Source: Balaenoptera acutorostrata
Lineage: Eukaryota; Chordata; Mammalia; Artiodactyla; Balaenopteridae
Assembly: GCF_949987535.1 (NCBI RefSeq)
Contig: NC_080064.1
Span: 41,488,282-41,552,281, forward strand
DNA: 64,000 bases
Direction of reading: 5' to 3'
Positions 1-10,204 of the stretch are shown one piece after another. The notes beneath the pieces are model-generated. The model did not search any database, was not told the DNA's origin, and was given only the letters and a program-made list of their open reading frames with translations. Position 1 is the first letter of the stretch, and the number at the start of each line of letters is the position of its first letter. Position numbers and translations under genes: made by a program.

Positions 1-504
1 GCCATAAAAAGAAATGAAATTGAGTTATTTGTAGTGAGGTGAATGGACCTAGAGTGTGTCATACAGAGTGAAGTAAGTCAGAAAGAGAAAAACAAACACT
101 GTATGCTAACACATATATATGGAATCTAAAAAAAAAAAAAAAAAGGTTCTGATGAACGTAGAGGCAGGAAAGGAGTAAAGATGCAGACATAGAGAATGGA
201 CTTGAGGACACGGGGAGGGGGAAGGGTAAGCTGGGACGAAGTGAGAGAGTAGCATTGACATATGTACACTCCCAAATGTAAAATAGATAGGTAGTGGGAA
301 GCAGCTGCATAGCACAGGGAGATCAGCTCGGTGCTTTGTGACCACCTAGAGGGGTGGGATAGGGAGGGTGGGAGGGAGATGCAAGAGGGAGGGGATACAG
401 GGATATATGTATTCATATAGCTGATTCACTTTGTTATACAGCAGAAACTAATACAACATTGTAAAGCAATTATATTCCTATAAAGATGTTAAGAAAAAAA
501 AAAA
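1..504 (+). mobile_element. L1 retrotransposon, 3' end (cut by window start)
   Basis: This is the last part of LINE-1 ORF2 followed by the 3'UTR and poly-A. Frame 1 from base 1 encodes the C-terminus of ORF2p and ends at the TAA at 127-129. A TGA at 40-42 replaces the tryptophan codon expected there, so the copy is dead. The 3'UTR carries a G-rich run at 212-235 able to form a quadruplex. The usual AATAAAG near the end reads CTATAAAG, followed by an A tract at about 493-504. The 5' part lies outside the window. Confidence 0.93.
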
Positions 505-1104
505 CTAACCAGAACCACCTTCACATAAAAGAAAAATTTACTTTTATTACCTAGAACTGAGGCCAAGAAGATTCGCAAGGAGGAGGCAATCATAACTGAG
601 CACATGAAGCTGGAGTGACTCTGTAGGTCAGGAAGGAGAGTGAGTCATGGAGAAGACATATATATCCAGTTTAGGGCTATATAACCAGTTTGTACTTTCT
701 GAACCTTGAGTCTAGCTAGCTTGATCTCTACTTGTCAGAATACTGATCTAGAGGTCCAGGGTAGAACACTTGTCTCTGCCTCGCTATATTTAGAGAACTG
801 CCTAGCATGTTGGAGAGAACCTGTTACAGGGAAAAAATGAACCCGTAAACCCTGTAATAGCCTCTTTTCTCTTCTCTATTTCTACCAGCAAATGAACAGA
901 CTGCTTCTGCTCAATGAGTTTGGCAAGATATGAAGGTTATTTTATTTGAGCAGATATGAGTCATCATCACTTTGAAAAAAAAGGATGTTGATAATAATTT
1001 TTTTTAAAGAGCTGAAGATGACACTAGCAAGAATGGTATATTTCTCTTGGGATCCTAAATCTCCTTTGGAAATTTAGCTTTCATATAGCCCAAGTATTTT
1101 TGCA
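505..1104. other. No recognisable feature
   Basis: AT-rich unique-looking sequence with no repeat I recognise and no long open frame. Confidence 0.5.
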
Positions 1105-1288
1105 ATCATTTCTTTCTGTTCATTCATTTAACACATTTACTGAATGCCTACTGTGTGCTGTGGAGGCCCTAGGGCACAACATGAGGAAAAAGCGTGGTCC
1201 TTGACATTGTAGAGCACATAGTTTAGTAGAGGGAGAGAGAGATAACCATATAATCACACTAATATAAATGAAAATATGCATTTAAAAC
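1105..1288 (-). mobile_element. L2 LINE 3' end, first part
   Basis: On this strand it reads attcatttaacacatttactgaatgcc and onward through a 'cctactgtgtgctg' block, the reverse complement of the L2 3' terminus. The same element resumes at about 1615, beyond a SINE that inserted into it. Confidence 0.7.
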
Positions 1289-1300
1289 AGTGCAGGATGA

Positions 1301-1602
1301 GGGCTTCCCTGGTGGCTCAGTGGTTAAGAACCCGCCTGCCAAAGCAGGGGACACGCATTCAAGCCCTAGTCTGGGAAGATTCCACATGCTGCGGAGAAAC
1401 TAAACCCGTGTGCCACAACTACTGAGCCTGTGCTCCGCAACAAGAGGGGCCACTGCAATGAAAAGCCCAAGCACCGCAAGGAAGAGTACCCCTGCTCGCC
1501 GCAGCTAGAGAAAAGCCCGCGCACAGCAACAAAGACCCAAATGCAGCCAAAAATAAATAAATAAATAAATTTATTAAAAAAAATTTTGTTTTTGAATAAA
1601 AG
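1301..1602 (+). mobile_element. CHR-type tRNA-derived SINE
   Basis: The head gggcttccctggtggctcag is followed by a tRNA-like body, a CHR-specific 3' region and an (ATAA)n/A-rich tail. It is flanked by a 12-bp target site duplication, agtgcaggatga, at 1289-1300 and 1603-1614. The insertion splits an antisense L2. Confidence 0.95.
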
Positions 1603-1614
1603 AGTGCAGGATGA

Positions 1615-1880
1615 TTTGAGAGCATATAACAGTGGGATAATTTAGAATGTGGAGCCAGGCTTCTCTCAGAAAGTGCCATTCCACTGAGATCTGACAGTTG
1701 ATTGGGAACAACAGACAAAAGGTATGTTTATCGGGGTGGTAAGAAAGCTTTTCTGGTAGAGGGAGCAGCACACACAAAATCCCTGAGTCTAGAGGTAGCA
1801 TGGGACATTAGAGGATCTAAGAGGGCCAGGATGACTGGGACACAGAAAAGGAGGAGATGGGTGTGAGAGGAAACCGCAAC
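1615..1880 (-). mobile_element. L2 LINE, second part
   Basis: Purine-rich sequence (for example aggaggagatgggtgtgaga near 1850) matches the antisense interior of L2 and continues the element interrupted by the SINE at 1301-1602. Confidence 0.55.
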
Positions 1881-1964
1881 GTGGCAGGGGTCTCCTCTTA
1901 GAAAAGCCTGTAGACAGACTAGTATGTTTCCCAAATCTTAGTCATGTGTTCTAGCTTCATGACT

Positions 1965-2112
1965 TTTTCTTATTGAGGTATAATCAACGTATCATATTAT
2001 TAGTTTTAAGTGTACAATATAATGATATATCAAGAACTCATACAATTCAATAGCAAAAAAAAAAAAAGCCCAATCTGATTAAAAAGACGGCAGAAGATCT
2101 TCAAGATTTTTG
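1965..2112 (-). mobile_element. Short L1 with 5' inversion
   Basis: Bases 1965-2028 are the reverse complement of an old L1 3' terminus (ttattgaggtataatcaacg). Bases 2029-2110 are instead in plus orientation and match L1 ORF2 (the block containing gattaaaaagacggcagaag). Two L1 segments joined head to head is the usual outcome of twin priming. No target duplication was found. Confidence 0.6.
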
Positions 2113-2216
2113 ATGTATTTCTGTATCATTTTGACAAAAATCTGTTGTTTAAATCAACCCTACCTCATTTTACTTAAACACATTGCTCCCTTTAGTAAAT
2201 CAATAAAGTTTATTTC

Positions 2217-2314
2217 AAATGTATATGTATAGCTGATGCACTTTGTTATACAGCAGCAACTAAGACAACAATGTAAAGCAATTATACTCCAATAAAGATG
2301 TTAAAAAAAAAAAA
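2217..2314 (+). mobile_element. L1 3' tail fragment
   Basis: The last ~85 bp of the L1 3'UTR (tatgtatagctgatgcactt through aataaagatg) plus poly-A. It is nearly identical to the termini at 420-504 and 58270-58361, so it is a severely 5'-truncated, relatively young copy. Confidence 0.88.
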
Positions 2315-3204
2315 TGCTAGGCTGTCGCAGCCCTTTTTTAAAGACCCAAGCAAAGGGGTTTGTATACAGGGTTTTCAAACATGGGGTTTGAAAAGAAGAG
2401 GTAACAGTGTTCCTCTGATGGCAGCAAGATCAGAGGGAGGGACTGGGAAGGTGAAGATAAGATTTTAGGAAACAAGGTCACCAGTCTGGCCCTGCTCCCC
2501 TCCCTCCAGAGCTTACTCACTCCTAACCTCAGTTCTTACAGGACAGTTTAGGGTATATTTTAATTAAGTAGCACATTTTCTCATAACCCTCATCCAAATC
2601 CTAACAAAATAAAATCCACAGAAGCCCACATTGAAATCTAACTTTAAACTCCCAGTGCTGAGAGACACAGAGTATATGAGCTATGGCTTTTGACTCTGTG
2701 GATCTATTCCTGGCTTCATCATTAACGTGGTGAATATCCTTGCTTTGAGATTTTTAGAACAACTTTAATATACTTTAATTGTCATTTTTTGTGGTTTGAA
2801 TTGTCTTATTAAAATATAATTTTCCAGGAGTTAAATTTATTTACTTAATTAGAGGTCTATTCTCTCTTCAATATGCACATTCTCCAAAGTCAACTCACGT
2901 CTGTGAATGGGGGCAGGGTGTAGTATACCCTTTGGCATAATAACATCTAATTACAGGATTACGTTAATGCACTCAGTACCTTTAATCACATAAGATTTGA
3001 TATAGCACCAAGAAAACCTGTGCTGATCTCTCAACACTAAAGACCTTAAAGCATGAATATCAGGACACACCATAGTTGTCTCTGACGCATCTGTAGGATC
3101 TTTGATTTCAAAAGAAAAAACAGATTTGGAGATCCTGATGACATTATTTTGATTAGCGATAAATTAGAAAGATTCCCAGAAATAGCAATAATTATAACAA
3201 TAAT
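2315..3204. other. No recognisable feature
   Basis: Unique-looking AT-rich sequence with no repeat I can name. Confidence 0.5.
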
Positions 3205-3345
3205 AACAATCATGACAATAATGTACAATGATAGAGAGTGTTTAATGGTTTTCAAATGCTTTTCATATAAATTTTCCTCTTTGATCCTCACAATGATAAA
3301 AGCAGGGCAAGAATTATTAGTCCTACTTTATGAATAGAGAAATTA
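3205..3345 (-). mobile_element. MIR SINE fragment
   Basis: Contains gatcctcacaatga (3283-3296), matching the antisense MIR 3' half; the rest is highly diverged. Confidence 0.45.
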
Positions 3346-3424
3346 AGCATCAAAAATGTTCACATTTGGGGGAGTATCTGGGAACATGCACAAGGAATCA
3401 AAGGCAAATCTGAGAAGAGTGCTT

Positions 3425-3545
3425 TTCCTGGTATTTCCTATGAGAAAAACTACGAGACCTTGGGAAGCCACTGAAACTCTCTAGCCTCAAATTTTTCATC
3501 TGTAAAATGGTCTAGATTATAAGATATGAATATAGAAGGAGAGAA
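3425..3545 (+). mobile_element. MIR SINE fragment
   Basis: The MIR core 'ttcatctgtaaaatgg' is present at about 3495-3510, preceded by a decayed 'gaccttgggaagccactgaa' block. Confidence 0.65.
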
Positions 3546-3696
3546 TAAGACACTAGATTTCACGGCAGGGAAGAATTAGTATGGGTAAAACCAGACCTGT
3601 GCCTCCCATAGACCTTTGTACACAGGACTAAGATTGTCACCAGGCCCAGACTGAGGAGGTTGAAAGGTCTGTTCCACTCACACCCTTTAAGGAAGA

Positions 3697-3898
3697 AGGC
3701 AGTATGATGGAGCACAAAAATACAGGTATCGGTACCAAACCAAAATTAATCCTAAGAGATTCTCAGCTCTGCTACTTAGGAGTCATTTGACATTGGGTCT
3801 TTTTGATCCTGTTTCCTTATCTAAGAATTAGGGATAATAATGTATCTCTGCCAGGGATGTGATGAAGAAAAAATAAGTTAGTATGTACAATATCTATT
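3697..3898 (+). mobile_element. MIR SINE
   Basis: A 5' MIR block ggcagtatgatgg at 3698-3710, a 'cagctctgctactta' block and a 'tttccttatctaagaatt' core lie in the correct order. Confidence 0.65.
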
Positions 3899-3899
3899 A

Positions 3900-4555
3900 C
3901 AGTGGTTGACAAACTTTTTCGGTAAAGGGCCAGATAGCAGAGGCAAAAACCAAGGATAGGGCTTCCCTGGTGGCGCAGAGGTTGAGAGTCTGCCTGCCAA
4001 TGCAGGGGACACGGGTTCGAGCCCTGGTCTGGGAAGATCCCACATGCCACGGAGCGACTGGGCCCGTGAGCCACAATTGCTGAGCCTGCGTGTCTGGAGC
4101 CTGTGCTCTGCAACAAGAGAGGCCGCGACAGTGAGAGGCCCGCGCACTGCGATGAAGAGTGGCCCCCGCTTGCCGCAACTAGAGAAAGCCCTCGCACAGA
4201 AACGAAGACCCAACACAGCCATAAATAAATAAATAAATAAATAAATAAAATTAAAAAAAAAAAACAACCAAGGATATTATATTGGAACTTATGTAACAAG
4301 AGCAAAAACACATTTCCACAAAATTTTTATTGATGAAATGTAAAATATAATAGTAATAAAATGAGTTCTTTTTTTGTAATACAGGTTTAGTAATGAATAG
4401 AATGGAATTTTCTGTGGGAATATCATTTCTCTAATTTGGGAGGCAAAGCCAGTGTTGCCTATCATCAAATCAATTGCAAATGTTCATCTGTAAAAATCAT
4501 TTTTACACAAGAGCCATACAAAACCAAATAAGCTGGACTTGACTTGCTGAGAGTA
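3900..4555 (+). mobile_element. hAT-type DNA transposon relic, split by a SINE
   Basis: It begins with the CAGTGGTTGACAAACTTT terminus (from 3900) and a 'gtaaagggccagatag' block typical of mammalian hAT non-autonomous elements. It resumes after the SINE at 4277, and an 'agccatacaaaacc' block near 4510 corresponds to the far end. The right terminus is degraded. I do not assign a subfamily. Confidence 0.6.
3959..4266 (+). mobile_element. CHR-type tRNA-derived SINE
   Basis: Well preserved copy with B box GGTTCGAGCCC at 4014-4024 and a (AAAT)n/poly-A tail. The target duplication accaaggata lies at 3949-3958 and 4267-4276. A long open frame on the opposite strand is only the reverse complement of the SINE. 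It is inserted in a hAT relic. Confidence 0.95.
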
Positions 4556-4925
4556 TATGAAAGTTCTATTATTCTACAACTTCACTATCATTTAGTGTTT
4601 TCAGTCTTTTTTATTCTGGTGAGTGTGTGAAGCTGCTGCCTTTTCAATTACTTCTACCACAAGCAGCAAGACTCAAAGAATATTTTCCCTTAACCTAGAG
4701 TTGAAAGCTGAAGAAAATTCAACTAAGAACTCAGGTACTTCTGAGAGGAAAAAAAGTAATTATCTGTAAGTGTTTTAAAGTTTTTGCCATTTTATTTTTT
4801 TTTAAAGGAGTCTTTTATTATTAGATAAGTATTTAAGAGCTTAATTCTCATGACTACTAATGACTTTAAAAACAGGCATGAGATAATCTATAAGGATTCA
4901 GAATTTTATTACTTTATCTGCTCAT
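4556..4925. other. No recognisable feature
   Basis: AT-rich sequence with no repeat I recognise. Confidence 0.45.
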
Positions 4926-4929
4926 GCCA

Positions 4930-5075
4930 ACAACCCAAGAGCCAGGAGATACGGATTTCCGAATGGCTCTGCCACTAAATAGCAGTTGTTCTTAAACAAG
5001 TCATTTTTCTTCTTAGCTTTGATTTAGTAATATAACAAATAGCGATGATAATCACCTTGCAATCTCACATAGTTC
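4930..5075 (+). mobile_element. MIR SINE fragment
   Basis: Carries a diverged MIR 'gctctgccacta' block near 4965 and a decayed 'caagtcattt' block after it. Confidence 0.55.
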
Positions 5076-5077
5076 TT

Positions 5078-5225
5078 TATTCAATCAACAAATACTTTCT
5101 GGGTACCTATTATGTGCAGGCTTTGGGGATACAAGAGTGAGCAAAAACAGACACTGCCTCCACCCTCATGGAATTCATAGTGCAAAGATGAATCAAAGTC
5201 ACACAAGTAAATATAAAATGTAAAA
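5078..5225 (-). mobile_element. L2 LINE 3' end
   Basis: tcaatcaacaaatactttct and 'cctattatgtgcaggc' followed by 'ccctcatggaattcat' are the antisense L2 3' terminus. Confidence 0.75.
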
Positions 5226-5640
5226 TTAAGTTGTGAGCATCAAAATCACAGAATCAGAACCTCAGAATTAAGAGATCTTAGGGATCATCTAATATAATCC
5301 TCCAATCTCTTCTTCAAAGATACACAAAATACGAAAAGATGTTTTTTGAAAAGTTAGAAGTTCCAGATAAAGAAGTGGTAATATTACTGTTATGAAATTT
5401 CAGGAAGATAACTAGATATATTTCTGCTCCAACATTTACAATTAGAAACTAAGCATAGCTTGGGCTTACCATCTTTGACCTCTTATGTGGCTCACAGAAG
5501 AAAAATGAATAGTGATATCTCATTAACCTAAATAAGGTAGTCTCTGTTTGTGAAGGTGATAGGATGAGGGCCTAAGTGGAGGGCCAGAAGTTCAGAAGAA
5601 AAATACAGTTTATTGGTCCACAAAGGGAGAAGCACCTAGG
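5226..5640. other. No recognisable feature
   Basis: Mostly unique. A block at about 5275-5305 (gatcttagggatcatctaat) resembles a common ancient repeat motif that I cannot name with confidence. Confidence 0.4.
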
Positions 5641-5706
5641 TCTCTTAGAAAATTACTATATTTCGAGCTGGCTTGGAACTCAGACCTAGTTTGGCTTTTA
5701 TTCTTT

Positions 5707-6016
5707 TTTTTTTTTTTTTCTTTTTTGGGTTTATTTATTTATTTATCCATTTATGGCTGTGTTGGGTCTTCGTTTCTGTGCGAGGGCTTTCTCCAGTTGC
5801 GGCGAGCGGGGGCCACTCTTCATCGCGGTGCGCGGGCCTCTCACTATCGCGGCCTCTCTTGTTGCGGAGCACAGGCTCCAGACGCGCAGGCTCAGTAATT
5901 GTGGCTCACGGGCCTAGTTGCTCCGCGGCATGTGGTATCTTCCCAGACCAGGGCTCGAACCCGTGTCCCCTGCATTGGCAGGCAGATTCTCAACCACTGC
6001 GCCACCAGGGAAGCCC
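5707..6016 (-). mobile_element. CHR-type tRNA-derived SINE
   Basis: Poly-T and (TTTA)n at the left end and the complement of the gggcttccctggtggc head at the right end place it on the minus strand. The target duplication ggcttttattcttt lies at 5693-5706 and 6017-6030. It is relatively CpG-rich and little diverged, so it is among the younger SINEs here. Confidence 0.95.
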
Positions 6017-6030
6017 GGCTTTTATTCTTT

Positions 6031-6130
6031 AAGTAACCTTGAGTAAACCTCTTATTCTTCCTGGGTCTGAGTCTCCTCACCTGTAAAATGAAGAAGTTGG
6101 CCAGATAATGTTTTATGGCTCTGATTTTCA
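6031..6130 (+). mobile_element. MIR SINE fragment
   Basis: The core gtctcctcacctgtaaaatg lies at 6071-6090, after a decayed 'accttgagtaaacc' block. The 5' half of the same MIR may lie upstream of the SINE at 5645-5692. Confidence 0.6.
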
Positions 6131-6189
6131 ATGACTCCACCACAACTAGTACATCAGATGGTGTCTCTTTCTATTAATAAACAGAAATA

Positions 6190-6415
6190 AAGCCAGTGAA
6201 GCAGAAAGTCAGATAGATATGGGTTCAAATCCCTCCTAACTATGCAACCTCCTAACTATGTAACCTTAAGCAAGTCACTTATTCTCTTATATCTAAGTTT
6301 CTTCATCTGTAAAATGAAAATAATAATGACTATTTCATATGATTATTGTGAATATTATGAATATTCAAAAAAATGAGGTATATAAATCAACAGGCATGGC
6401 ATATAAATAGCTTCC
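6190..6415 (+). mobile_element. MIR SINE with internal duplication
   Basis: The core cttcatctgtaaaatg starts at 6301 and 'aataataatgac' follows. A direct 16-bp duplication with one mismatch sits at 6232-6247 and 6248-6263 (cctcctaactatg repeated). Confidence 0.8.
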
Positions 6416-6419
6416 TTCC

Positions 6420-7030
6420 CTTCTCCTTAGTCTGAGGATTACAGCACTGAACACAGACAATTTCAAGCATCTGATGACATGATTCACTTAAGCCAGCAGC
6501 TACCAGCAGTGTCCAAACCCAATGCTTCTGCTAAGACTTGAGGATGACAGAAGAAAGACACAGTCCCTGCTTAAAGTACTTACTGTAGGGGAAACATAAG
6601 CAAAGGGAAGGAGGTAGGAACGTGTAGGGCAGATTAGTTTTTGCTGGAGGACAACTAAGTATTTTTTTAAATAATATTGAGTGTCTCTATGTCAGACCCT
6701 GTATTAGGCATTTATATGCATTATTTCATTTACCTATTGAGGCAAGTTTTATTATCCTCAATTTTTAGATACTTCGAAATATAAATTATCTTGTCCAAGG
6801 TTTTCACAGCTATTTAATGATAGGACTGAGCTATAAAAACATGTATCTGTGACTCCAAAGCCCATGATTTTTCAAAATGATGAGTAATGAGAAATGCAGC
6901 TAGAAATAAGGACTGGTTTGACACCAGGGAGTCCTCTAAATGCCAAGGTAAAAAGTTTGCACTTTAGGGAGCCACTGGAGGTTTCTGAGCAGGAAAGTGA
7001 CATAGATGAAGATTCTATTACCTAAGGAAA
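6420..7030 (-). mobile_element. L2 LINE, split by a MIR
   Basis: 'cagtccctgcttaaagtact' near 6560 and 'gggagccactggaggtttct' near 6970 are two successive antisense L2 blocks. They are separated by an antisense MIR at about 6680-6885. Confidence 0.55.
6680..6885 (-). mobile_element. MIR SINE nested in L2
   Basis: Antisense MIR with blocks in order: 'gtcagaccctgtattaggca', 'gcattatttcattta' and 'ctttaatgatagg..gagct'. It sits between the two L2 blocks and so inserted after the L2. Confidence 0.6.
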
Positions 7031-7034
7031 TGTA

Positions 7035-7290
7035 GTAAAACATAATGTTTAAGAGCTTAGAATTTGTAGCTAAACTACCTTGTATTAAATGGCCTTGGAG
7101 CAAGTTACCTAACCTTTCTGTCCCTTAGTTTCCTCACCTTTAAATAGGGATAAATAATAACAGTACCTACCATGTACTGTAATGGGGAGGATTACAACCA
7201 TTAATACACATAAAGCTCAGGAATACTTCCTGGCATATAGTAAGCACACACGAAATGTTAAGCTGCTGCAGTTGTGGTGGTTAGTATTAT
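7035..7290 (+). mobile_element. MIR SINE
   Basis: Near full-length: 'gtttaagagctta', 'gtttcctcacctttaaatag' at about 7129, and 'cctggcatatagtaagcaca' near 7230. Confidence 0.8.
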
Positions 7291-7486
7291 TGCTGTTGTG
7301 TTAGGAAAGAAGCCGTTAGGACAGAATTCTCAGAACCCGATCTGACAATTCAGCCCTCTTCTATTCAGGAGAGAGTGAAAGGTTAATTGCACATTGCCGG
7401 TGAAGTGAAGGCTTGCTTTGTGACTTAATAGCAACAAAAAGAATCCAGGAGGAATTGTTTAATCTAGTTAAGAGAGTAAGTAGCTC

Positions 7487-7664
7487 GATGTAGAGAACAA
7501 ACGTATGGACACCAAGGGGGGAAAGTGGCGGGTGGTGGTAGTGCTGTGATGAATTGGGAGATTGGGATTGACATATATACACTAATATGTATAAAATGGA
7601 TAACTAATAAGAACCTGCTGTATAAAAATAAATAAATAAAATTTTAAAATTAAAAAAAAAAAAG
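7487..7664 (+). mobile_element. 5'-truncated L1 insertion
   Basis: A 178-bp piece of the L1 3'UTR (gagaacaaacgtatggacac) ending in A-rich sequence. It is flanked by a perfect 16-bp target duplication, agagagtaagtagctc, at 7471-7486 and 7665-7680. Confidence 0.93.
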
Positions 7665-7754
7665 AGAGAGTAAGTAGCTCAAGACATGGCACCATCCTCT
7701 AGTTTCTACCCATAAGAATAACTAGGACCTGACTCCCTTTAGATGGGGTCCAAG

Positions 7755-8005
7755 ACGGCAGACAACACAATGCAGTGGAGAGGAAATACCAAGTCAGGAA
7801 ACCTAGATTTCAATCTCAAACCTGCTACTGTCTCATTCTGTTACCATTAACAGATGACTCTCCCCTTTATGTCTAAGAGTCCTGAACTACAAATAAAGAG
7901 TGATCTTGCCTACTCCACAGATCATCCTGAGAATTAAACAGGATATGCAAAGCTTCTTTTGTTTGAATGTTGCTGTGCACAAAGTAGGCACTCAAAACAC
8001 TTGAA
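7755..8005 (+). mobile_element. MIR SINE
   Basis: A diverged copy with 'gcagtggagaggaaatacca' near the start and 'aaagtaggcactcaa' near the 3' end. Confidence 0.6.
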
Positions 8006-8144
8006 CAAACTGTTAAAATTTGAGAAGTGGTATTTGAGAGGTGAGAAAAAAAGCAAAGCAAGTAGTGGAGTAGTCCTGCATTATAGCCCTGAGAAAAGTA
8101 AAAAGCTCTATACTGAAACAGTTCTTTAAAATGTATAGGAGGAA

Positions 8145-8345
8145 GCCTGGCATAGTGGAAAGAGCCTGAGCTTCAAAGTAAAACAGAACTAGGTTCAAAT
8201 CACAGCTGCACTATTTATGAGCTATGGGATCTTGAACCAACTATCTGAGCCTCCGTTTCTTCAAAACTAGAATATTAATACTTACCTAATAGGGTGACTC
8301 TGAGAATTAAATGAAAAAGCTACCTAACAATATACCTAGTTCAAA
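8145..8345 (+). mobile_element. MIR SINE
   Basis: 5' block ggcatagtggaaagagcctg at about 8149, followed by a 'gaactaggttcaaatcacag' block; a clear MIR. Confidence 0.8.
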
Positions 8346-8394
8346 GAGAAACTCAGCAGACCGTACCAGTACCACCACCCCTATTATTAATAAT

Positions 8395-8610
8395 AATAGT
8401 GGCAGTTAACTTTCAATGAGTGTTAACTGCCAGGCACTATTCTAAACATTTTACATGTATTATGTCATTTAATCTTTATTTAATAAACTAATAAGACTCA
8501 TTCCATTATTCCCCACAGATTTTATTGATGAGGAAGCAGAGGCAGTGAGCAGAAGATCTCATCTTAGGACACAGGACTAGAAGCTGACAAAGCCAGGATA
8601 TTGCTACTAT
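8395..8610 (-). mobile_element. MIR SINE
   Basis: Antisense 3' block 'gccaggcactattctaaaca' near 8430, then 'atgtcatttaatc' and 'gatgaggaagcagaggcag'. Confidence 0.8.
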
Positions 8611-8654
8611 TATTTTTCTCTCCTCCATAAGTCGGATTTTTAAAAATCTTGCAT

Positions 8655-8905
8655 AAGATTCCAAAATACTTTCCCTCCCAGTATCTCACTTTATCTTATC
8701 CTTAAAGCAACTTTGTGATGTAGGCTGAACAAGGATAACCATCCCCATTTTACAAATGGGAAAAGAAAAGCCTGTAGAAAATAACTGACTTATTCAATGT
8801 CATACAAACAGCAGTCATACCACAACCTCTGCCATGTGGCAGAACTGGAAAATGAACCCATATCTTCAAAGTTCAAGGCTAGTGTTCTTTCTAGTAGAAA
8901 ACTGA
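8655..8905 (-). mobile_element. MIR SINE
   Basis: 'ccccattttacaaatgggaa' at about 8743 and a 'gaaccc..tcttcaaagttcaagg' block near 8855 give a full-length antisense MIR. Confidence 0.75.
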
Positions 8906-9178
8906 ATTTCCCACATGATACCACAGAAAGGAGATCTCTCCTTAATTCAGGCTCTTCCCATATCAGTCAAAATTAGTGATGTTTTGCTTTCACTGTTATT
9001 TCCAAAATTTATGTTTTGGGATGGTCCCTGAATCAAGTGCTAGTGAACTCACCTGGAGGAGCCTTTCTCTGGGGCTCAAAGAGCCTGTGCTCATCTAGTT
9101 CAATAATCAAGTTTCCAATCTCTTAACATTTGGCATTAAAGCCTTCTAAGTACCAACATGGATTAAATCTAAAGGGAA

Positions 9179-9258
9179 ATTATATTACTCTTTAATGTGA
9201 ACCAGTTCTTTACATTAAAGAGTAATATAATGATTACTCTTTAATCACTAAAGAGTAA
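9179..9258. repeat. Nested palindrome cluster (two hairpins)
   Basis: A perfect 20-bp inverted repeat (arms 9179-9198 and 9212-9231, 13-nt loop) is followed at once by a second 10-bp one (arms 9234-9243 and 9249-9258, 5-nt loop). All four arms contain the same 10-mer TTACTCTTTA in alternating orientation, at 9185, 9216, 9234 and 9249. This is read directly from the sequence; function is unknown. Confidence 0.95.
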
Positions 9259-9374
9259 AGATTAAAGCATTATGTAGAGGAAGACATTCTCTCGGAAAAA
9301 AAGAAGGTAGGTTCTAACTTTTTATCTACAAAATAATGGGCTAACTCCAACTAGGGATGCATGTTTGCATTAGA

Positions 9375-9570
9375 CAGGCCAGAGCTAGTATCCTGATTTT
9401 TATCACTGTGTGAATTTAAACAACTTACTGTACCCTTCTAAACTTTAGTCCCTTTATCTCTAAAATGGGGATAATAACACCTATGTCAGAGGATTCAGAA
9501 GGAGAATTAAATAGCAAAATGTAAGTAAAGTTCTAGTACACAGCAGGTCTTCACCGAATGGTAGCCATTA
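9375..9570 (+). mobile_element. MIR SINE
   Basis: Core 'ctctaaaatggggataataa' at about 9459 and a 'cagcaggtcttcaccgaat' 3' block. Confidence 0.7.
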
Positions 9571-10204
9571 CATCAAAAGTAAAATATGAGGGTCTAATTA
9601 AGACAATCAGAGAGCACTAATAAAGTCACAATGATAGGAAATGGCGAAGGTGGAGTTTTAATTCAATGTTTCTATTCTCTGTTTTCAATATTACATTCTT
9701 TTCTACCAAAGTGTTTTTCACATTGTGAGAGGTTTGTTATTTAAAAAAGAGACAAAAATAAAAGAAAAATAAATAAATTCTCAAAGTTGTTGTAGTTTAC
9801 TCTATACCTCTCCACACTGCTTTTTAAGTCATTACCAATTCTATTTCCCTGTTCTGGTCAGTTTGGATAAAAGGTTAATACCCTGCTATTGAGATACATT
9901 GGTGATAGCTTCAAAGAAAATAAACATCTCACACAGAGTATGATATACCGTCAGTAAAACAAGCTAGCAGAAATTAAGGTAATTTCAGAGTTTGTGTATC
10001 TACTGATTGATTGTGAAGATCTTCCACTTTACAACTTTTTCTATGTTTAGAGAAAGACTTGTCCCAGAAACATTCCCTTTATTACAGATATTTCAAGTCT
10101 TCTTTATGATGATTTACATTTTCTTCTTAATTTATAGGTGTCATTATAAACCCCTGTTTCAATTGCTTTTCAATTTTTCCTGCCATCCTGTGTTAATTGA
10201 CTAC
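9571..10204. other. No recognisable feature
   Basis: AT-rich, no recognised repeat. A 71-codon open frame at 10007-10222 is hydrophobic and T-rich; I take it as chance. Confidence 0.5.

Noticed and set aside
4014..4024. tRNA gene suggested by a perfect B box
   Set aside because: The B box belongs to a SINE with a target duplication. No acceptor stem or anticodon arm folds as in a real tRNA, and the same applies to the other SINEs.
3817..4311. 164-codon minus-strand open frame
   Set aside because: It is the reverse complement of a CHR SINE and its A-rich tail plus flanks. Frames of the same composition (for example 15464-15832 and 5673-6032) recur over other SINE copies, so it is a repeat artefact.
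9179..9231. microRNA precursor
   Set aside because: The stem is about 20 bp, shorter than a typical precursor, and is perfectly matched; kept as a palindrome instead.
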